From a virus, in IMG/VR virus record IMGVR_UViG_3300043775_003604, positions 1-44,113 of that record: DNA of 44,113 nucleotides. One strand, given 5' to 3'. The notes beneath the pieces were generated by a model that saw nothing but the letters and a program-made list of their open reading frames with translations, ran no database searches and had not been told where the DNA came from. Made by a program: the position numbers and the translations under genes. Positions 40,080-44,113 of this stretch are shown here, one piece after another. How positions within the stretch are numbered: the stretch's first letter is position 1; each line of letters begins with the position of its first letter.

Positions 40080-40797
40080 ATTTTTCTAAAATTTTACTGA
40101 TTAAAGGGTTTCTAACATTTTTGGCGTTTCTAAAATCATAAACCCCAATGTCGTTAATGTTTTTAAATCTTTGAAGTGAGTCATAAAGTCCTGATTGTTT
40201 TTTGTCTTTATAACGGTCTGTTTGTTCTAAATCTCCTGATATGAAAAATTTACTATTGAACCCAATTCTTGTTAGAAGTAATTTCATTTGATTTGGGGTT
40301 GCGTTTTGAGCCTCTTCAAAAATTAAAATAGAATTATCAATATTCATACCCCTCATATATGCTAAAGCAAATACTTCAATAATCTCAGCCTCTTTTAATT
40401 TTTCTCTAGCATCTTTACCGATAATTTTATTTAATAAGTAATAAGAAGGAAAAATATAAGGATCTAATTTTTCTTCTAAATTTCCCGGAAGCGAACCCAA
40501 TTTCTCCTCTGCTTCAACTGCCGGCCTTACAATAATAATTTTTTCATATGCATTACTTGGGTCCATCAATAAATCAACAGCCGCTTTCATTGCGATATAT
40601 GATTTACCAACACCTGCCGGACCTGAACAAATCGTTATTTGACTTTCTTTTAGAATATTGTAGTACTCTTCTTGATTTGGGGATAAAAATTTGTTTTTTT
40701 GTTTTTTCTTTATAACTGTGTTAATAAAATCTTTTTTTGAAAACGGTTTACCTTCAGGTTCTTCGTTTTGTTGTGCTGGCTTTTTTCTACTTGTCAT
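40057..40797 (-). CDS. phoH: PhoH-like ATPase
   Basis: 246 residues. Walker A GPAGVGKS (59-66), VRPAVEAEEKLGSLPG (typical PhoH RPxxxxxxxLGFLPG motif), Walker B ILIFEEAQNATPNQMK, and GDLEQTDR near the C-terminal part. PhoH is common in large phages and probably acts on RNA as a helicase or RNase-associated ATPase; its exact role in phage infection is not settled. The ~30 N-terminal residues are charged and disordered. Confidence 0.92.
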   Translation of the reverse strand: MTSRKKPAQQNEEPEGKPFSKKDFINTVIKKKQKNKFLSPNQEEYYNILKESQITICSGPAGVGKSYIAMKAAVDLLMDPSNAYEKIIIVRPAVEAEEKLGSLPGNLEEKLDPYIFPSYYLLNKIIGKDAREKLKEAEIIEVFALAYMRGMNIDNSILIFEEAQNATPNQMKLLLTRIGFNSKFFISGDLEQTDRYKDKKQSGLYDSLQRFKNINDIGVYDFRNAKNVRNPLISKILEKYDEENRD

Positions 40798-40798
40798 A

Positions 40799-41629
40799 CT
40801 AAAATTGTTTGTAAAGGTTTTTTGAAAAATTATTTAATTCTATTAGTTGTTCTTCTAGTGTCGGGATTTCAAAATCCTCTATATTTTTGTATATTGTACA
40901 CATACTACGATCACACTTTTTATCGGTTTCTTTTTCAATTACGGTGACATTTAAATTAAATGTTTTACTAATTATCTCAACTAACTCCTTTTTATTTAAT
41001 GTGTTTGAGTGAAGATGTTTAGTACCAACCCAAAAAAGATTACCATCTATCATTTTTTTACAAATTTTCGCAAATTCTAAACAAGTTACACCATTCCAAA
41101 AATGATTAGTAAATCCAAAAACTGTTTTATTTTTTTCTGACTTAACCCATTCAATAAGTGATCTACCTTGATTTACTTCTTCCCCTATAATTGATGTTCT
41201 AATAACCGTACAATTTTTTGGTTCGCCAAGTGCTTTACTCATACCATAAACATCAAAAACATCGTAGTTGTCATTTTCTGTATAATTTCCTTTATTTCCG
41301 GTATAAACACAATCAGTTGTTGGGTGTATCATTTTAACTTTATAATATTCACAAACATTAGCTAAAATTCTTGGAAATACTGAATTAACTAAAATCGCAT
41401 TTAAATCCCCCAATTCGTCAACTCTTGGTTTTATTGTACCGGCACAGTTAATTACTACATCACCTTCTTTAATATTTAAATGAACAAATTTGGATCTTAA
41501 TTCTGATTCTTTTATATCGGACACATCGATATCTTTCCTACTTATTTCGACTAAATCATAATATTCTTTTAAATATGTTGATACATATTTTCCTAACATC
41601 CCAGTACTACCTATAACAAATACTTTCAT
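40799..41629 (-). CDS. RmlD-like NAD(P)-dependent sugar reductase
   Basis: 276 residues. N-terminal Rossmann motif GSTGMLGKY, HPTTDCVYTG and the catalytic YGMSK motif, as in dTDP-4-dehydrorhamnose reductases and related SDR enzymes; the CDRSMCT segment near the end fits the family's DRS motif. It would reduce a 4-keto sugar nucleotide. It is next to the cupin epimerase-like gene, which supports a deoxysugar pathway. No RmlA or RmlB is seen in the window. Confidence 0.8.
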   Translation of the reverse strand: MKVFVIGSTGMLGKYVSTYLKEYYDLVEISRKDIDVSDIKESELRSKFVHLNIKEGDVVINCAGTIKPRVDELGDLNAILVNSVFPRILANVCEYYKVKMIHPTTDCVYTGNKGNYTENDNYDVFDVYGMSKALGEPKNCTVIRTSIIGEEVNQGRSLIEWVKSEKNKTVFGFTNHFWNGVTCLEFAKICKKMIDGNLFWVGTKHLHSNTLNKKELVEIISKTFNLNVTVIEKETDKKCDRSMCTIYKNIEDFEIPTLEEQLIELNNFSKNLYKQF

Positions 41630-41647
41630 TTTTTTTATTTTTATAAT

Positions 41648-42064
41648 TTATCTATAATCGTCGGACCATATATCCCATTTATCGTGCTGCTGTCTTATAT
41701 CGTCACCCAAACTTTCTTCAAGTGTTGATGTTGAAAAAAACAAAATTTTAGTATTTTCTTCTAAGGATTTAAATCCGTTATAATGACCTGGTGGGATCCA
41801 TAATATTTTTGGCGATTTATCGCTAAGAACAAACTTTTGTACATCTTCAGTTTCCATATTTACAACACCAATTAACGCCGACCCACTTGTTAGATATACA
41901 TATTTACCTTCTTTTTTATGACCATGCCACGCCCTTATAAATCCCCTTTTGTGGTTTTCAACCTGATAAAACCTTTTAACCCCATCAAAATTAAAATCAT
42001 TTACAAATCTAACAGAACCTCTATCGTCTACAGATATACCTCCATTAATAATTTTTGTTTCCAT
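41648..42064 (-). CDS. Cupin-type sugar nucleotide epimerase/isomerase (RmlC/FdtA-like)
   Basis: 138 residues with a single beta-barrel cupin: DDRGSVRFVN, RGFIRAWHGHKKEGKYVYLT with the His residues of the active site, and LWIPPGHYNGFKSLEE. It is similar to dTDP-4-dehydrorhamnose 3,5-epimerases and FdtA/WxcM-type isomerases. The exact reaction is not decided by sequence. Its start overlaps the stop of the epimerase gene by 1 base (TAATG). Confidence 0.75.
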   Translation of the reverse strand: METKIINGGISVDDRGSVRFVNDFNFDGVKRFYQVENHKRGFIRAWHGHKKEGKYVYLTSGSALIGVVNMETEDVQKFVLSDKSPKILWIPPGHYNGFKSLEENTKILFFSTSTLEESLGDDIRQQHDKWDIWSDDYR

Positions 42065-43023
42065 TATATAAATTCGTTTTTTTCTTTTTTATTTTTTAAA
42101 AATGCCCCATTATGATAAACTTTATCTTCTGGATTCTGAACTCTATTTTCTTTAAACATTACCAACATTCTTTTTACCTCATCCTCAACCGTAACTTGTG
42201 GTTGGTATTTAAATGTTTTTAAGGATTTAGAATTGTCGACCCTATAGTTTCTAGCGTCTTGAAATGAAATTTCTGTATAATTTATTTTTGTTTCTGGTAT
42301 TACATCAACAATTCTTTCACCTAATTCTTTTATAATAACATTTTCTTTTGATAAAACAAATATGCCAGGATATTTCATTTTACAAGCTTCCGTAACATAT
42401 TCTGCAATATCTTTAACTGCAATAATTGGTCTCCATTGTTCTCCTCCGTTGATTGTAATCTCCCCATCTTTAATTGCTTTCATTGTTAAAACATTAACAA
42501 CTAAATCCATTCTTAAACGTGAATAAGTATCACCTAAACCAAATACAGTTCCAAGCCTAAAGATAGTACCACCTTTTGCCAAAATATGTTCTTCTGATTT
42601 TAATTTTGTTGCTGCGTATGATGATAATGGATTAGTTCCACTTTCTTCATTAAGTAATCCGTCTTGTGCTCCGTAAACTGAACATGTCGACATGAAAACT
42701 AAATGTTTATTTGGAGATACGACCTCACAGAAGTCTTTGATTGCTTTATAGTTTATCTCTTCAGTTAATGCGTGGTCAACACTACAAGCAGGATCACCAA
42801 CCAAGGCGGCCATTAATACGATTACATCAAAATCTTTTGAAGTGTTATACAATTTTTCGATATCTCTAACATCACCATTAACAAAATTAACCTCTTTTAA
42901 GAATCTATTTTCATATAATAAATTATCATAAACTGTTACGTCAAAACCATCTCTAATAAGATAGTCACATGTTAGACCCCCGATGTATCCGGAACCTCCC
43001 ACTAATAAAACTTTTTTACCCAT
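42064..43023 (-). CDS. NAD-dependent sugar epimerase/dehydratase (extended SDR)
   Basis: 319 residues. Rossmann motif GGSGYIGG, STCSVYG with the catalytic Ser/Thr, YAATK with the Tyr-x3-Lys pair, and the substrate region WRPIIAVKDIAEYV. It belongs to the extended SDR family with UDP-glucose 4-epimerase, dTDP-glucose dehydratase and GDP-mannose-type enzymes. It probably works with the cupin and reductase genes downstream to make a modified sugar nucleotide. Confidence 0.85.
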   Translation of the reverse strand: MGKKVLLVGGSGYIGGLTCDYLIRDGFDVTVYDNLLYENRFLKEVNFVNGDVRDIEKLYNTSKDFDVIVLMAALVGDPACSVDHALTEEINYKAIKDFCEVVSPNKHLVFMSTCSVYGAQDGLLNEESGTNPLSSYAATKLKSEEHILAKGGTIFRLGTVFGLGDTYSRLRMDLVVNVLTMKAIKDGEITINGGEQWRPIIAVKDIAEYVTEACKMKYPGIFVLSKENVIIKELGERIVDVIPETKINYTEISFQDARNYRVDNSKSLKTFKYQPQVTVEDEVKRMLVMFKENRVQNPEDKVYHNGAFLKNKKEKNEFI

Positions 43024-43071
43024 ATTTTTTATTTTAAATCTAGATAAATTTAGTTATAAAGTAAATATTAT

Positions 43072-43989
43072 TTAAATAGAATCAATTAATTCAATCCATT
43101 TATTTTTACAAGTTTCAGTATCTAACCCCAATTCTAAAAACTTTTCTCTTGGTGTGAAAGTTTTTAGATTATTTTTAACGTATTCTATTTCACGTATAAA
43201 ATCTTGGTAATGAAATGATTTGGTGTTTCTACCCCATGTACCATTATCTAAATTGTAGTAAATACCAACATTAGAAGTAACTAAAGGTAATCCAGTAGCC
43301 GCTGCTTCAACACCGGCTAAATGTAATGTTTCAACTCTAGAAGTACAAACTAAAAGTTCACAAGAATTCATTACTTTTACTAATAAATCATGGTCAATTC
43401 TATTAAATACTTTGACTCTATGGTTATTAATCTGAAAACTATCTTTCATTACTAAACAAAAATTATAATTGGTATTGTTGATAATATCCATCATTATATC
43501 AAATCCTTTAGGTGTATTAGTCGCAGCACCAATGAAAAGTATTGAGTTTGGTAAAATACCTAATTCTTGAGAATAGTCTGTATCTAATGGTTTAAACTTA
43601 TTGAAATCAATACCTAATGGAATCATTACAGATTTACTAGTGATCTTGTCAATATAATGTGATTGAGTATAAGGAGAATTAAAAACTACCACATCTGAAG
43701 AATTACATACATCTATTTGTTCTTGATTACCAACTGATAAATCTTGTAGTAAACTAATTGTTTTTACTGGTATATTCATTGGCCTGAAATAGGTTGCATT
43801 TCTTATTATGTAACTAGGTTTTTCATTATTTAACCATTCTTGTTCGATTATAAATGGAAGTGTGTTGAATGGGGTAATACCGTTACATTTATCCTCTAAA
43901 TTAGGTAACCATTCCAATAGGTCATGCCAAAATGTTTTTGTATTTGGTATACATGTAAGCGTATCATTTACCAACCAACCTTTTTTCAT
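43072..43989 (-). CDS. GT4-family glycosyltransferase
   Basis: 305 residues, GT-B type: VVVFNSPYTQSHYIDKI, VMIPLGIDFNKFKPL, ILFIGAATNTPKGFDIMM and the donor-binding TSRVETLHLAGVEAAATGLP with the acidic E-x7-E motif. It lies 48 bases before the epimerase gene on the same strand. Confidence 0.85.
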   Translation of the reverse strand: MKKGWLVNDTLTCIPNTKTFWHDLLEWLPNLEDKCNGITPFNTLPFIIEQEWLNNEKPSYIIRNATYFRPMNIPVKTISLLQDLSVGNQEQIDVCNSSDVVVFNSPYTQSHYIDKITSKSVMIPLGIDFNKFKPLDTDYSQELGILPNSILFIGAATNTPKGFDIMMDIINNTNYNFCLVMKDSFQINNHRVKVFNRIDHDLLVKVMNSCELLVCTSRVETLHLAGVEAAATGLPLVTSNVGIYYNLDNGTWGRNTKSFHYQDFIREIEYVKNNLKTFTPREKFLELGLDTETCKNKWIELIDSI

Positions 43990-43991
43990 AA

Positions 43992-44113
43992 TTAAAACTT
44001 TGTTAATTTAAAAAATAATGAACAATCGGCTTTTGGCCAAACACCCCAAAGATTTGTTGGTTCACCTAATAATTGATATTTTATTGATTTACTATCAAAA
44101 TAATTACACCACC
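43992..44113 (-). CDS. C-terminal end of an unidentified gene
   Basis: The minus strand frame is open from the window edge to TAA at 43994-43992. The last 39 residues include FDSKSIKYQLLGEPTNLWGV and end in FFKLTKF. The product is not identified; since its stop lies 2 bases before the next start, it is in the same operon as the glycosyltransferase. Confidence 0.55.
   Translation of the reverse strand, partial: WCNYFDSKSIKYQLLGEPTNLWGVWPKADCSLFFKLTKF

Overview
The window is a stretch of a large T4-like (myovirus-type) phage genome that probably infects a Bacteroidota (Flavobacteria-type) host. The phage assignment rests on a collinear T4-like head module: large terminase (gp17-like), portal (gp20-like), prohead protease (gp21-like), scaffold (gp22-like) and major capsid protein (gp23-like). 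It is supported by baseplate and tail proteins, a gp55-like late sigma factor and PhoH. The host assignment is an inference from several observations. The DNA is AT-rich, and starts are preceded by A-rich tracts rather than clear Shine-Dalgarno sites. The phage carries a bS21 ribosomal protein of Bacteroidota type, a secreted protein with GEVED and type IX secretion-like C-terminal features, and KTSC and DUF4494-like proteins.

Layout. 1-5.2 kb (+): the 3' part of a tail-fibre-like gene with long GTSG repeats, a small gene, and a 1034-residue triple glycosyltransferase whose C-terminal third resembles the TibC/Aah autotransporter heptosyltransferases. 5.2-10.5 kb: a proteolysis and translation-quality cassette made of a tmRNA (5189-5594, minus) with a long atypical tag, an unknown gene, an M20-type peptidase, a ClpC-like unfoldase lacking its N-domain, and a divergent double-UVR protein that looks like a ClpC adaptor. 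10.5-12.7 kb: small accessory genes, including a KTSC protein and a nucleotidyltransferase. 12.7-24.8 kb (+): DNA packaging and head module, interrupted by a minus-strand bS21 gene. 25.1-29.6 kb (+): a secreted multidomain surface protein, a membrane protein and a DUF5872-like protein. 29.5-44.1 kb (-): lipoprotein, HNH protein, tail/baseplate proteins, late sigma factor, four sugar-nucleotide or glycosyltransferase blocks, HAD-like protein and PhoH.

How the parts may work together. The gp55-like sigma factor probably reads a motif, ATATTTAT, that I find a short distance upstream of many starts on both strands in the same orientation to the gene. The tmRNA, ClpC-like ATPase, UVR protein and peptidase together suggest a phage-run route for tagging, unfolding and recycling proteins, and bS21 adds a second point of contact with the host ribosome. 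The glycosyltransferases and nucleotide-sugar enzymes could glycosylate virion proteins, first of all the Thr/Ser-rich fibre, or alter the host surface. All functional links are inferences from sequence and gene order; no database search was run.
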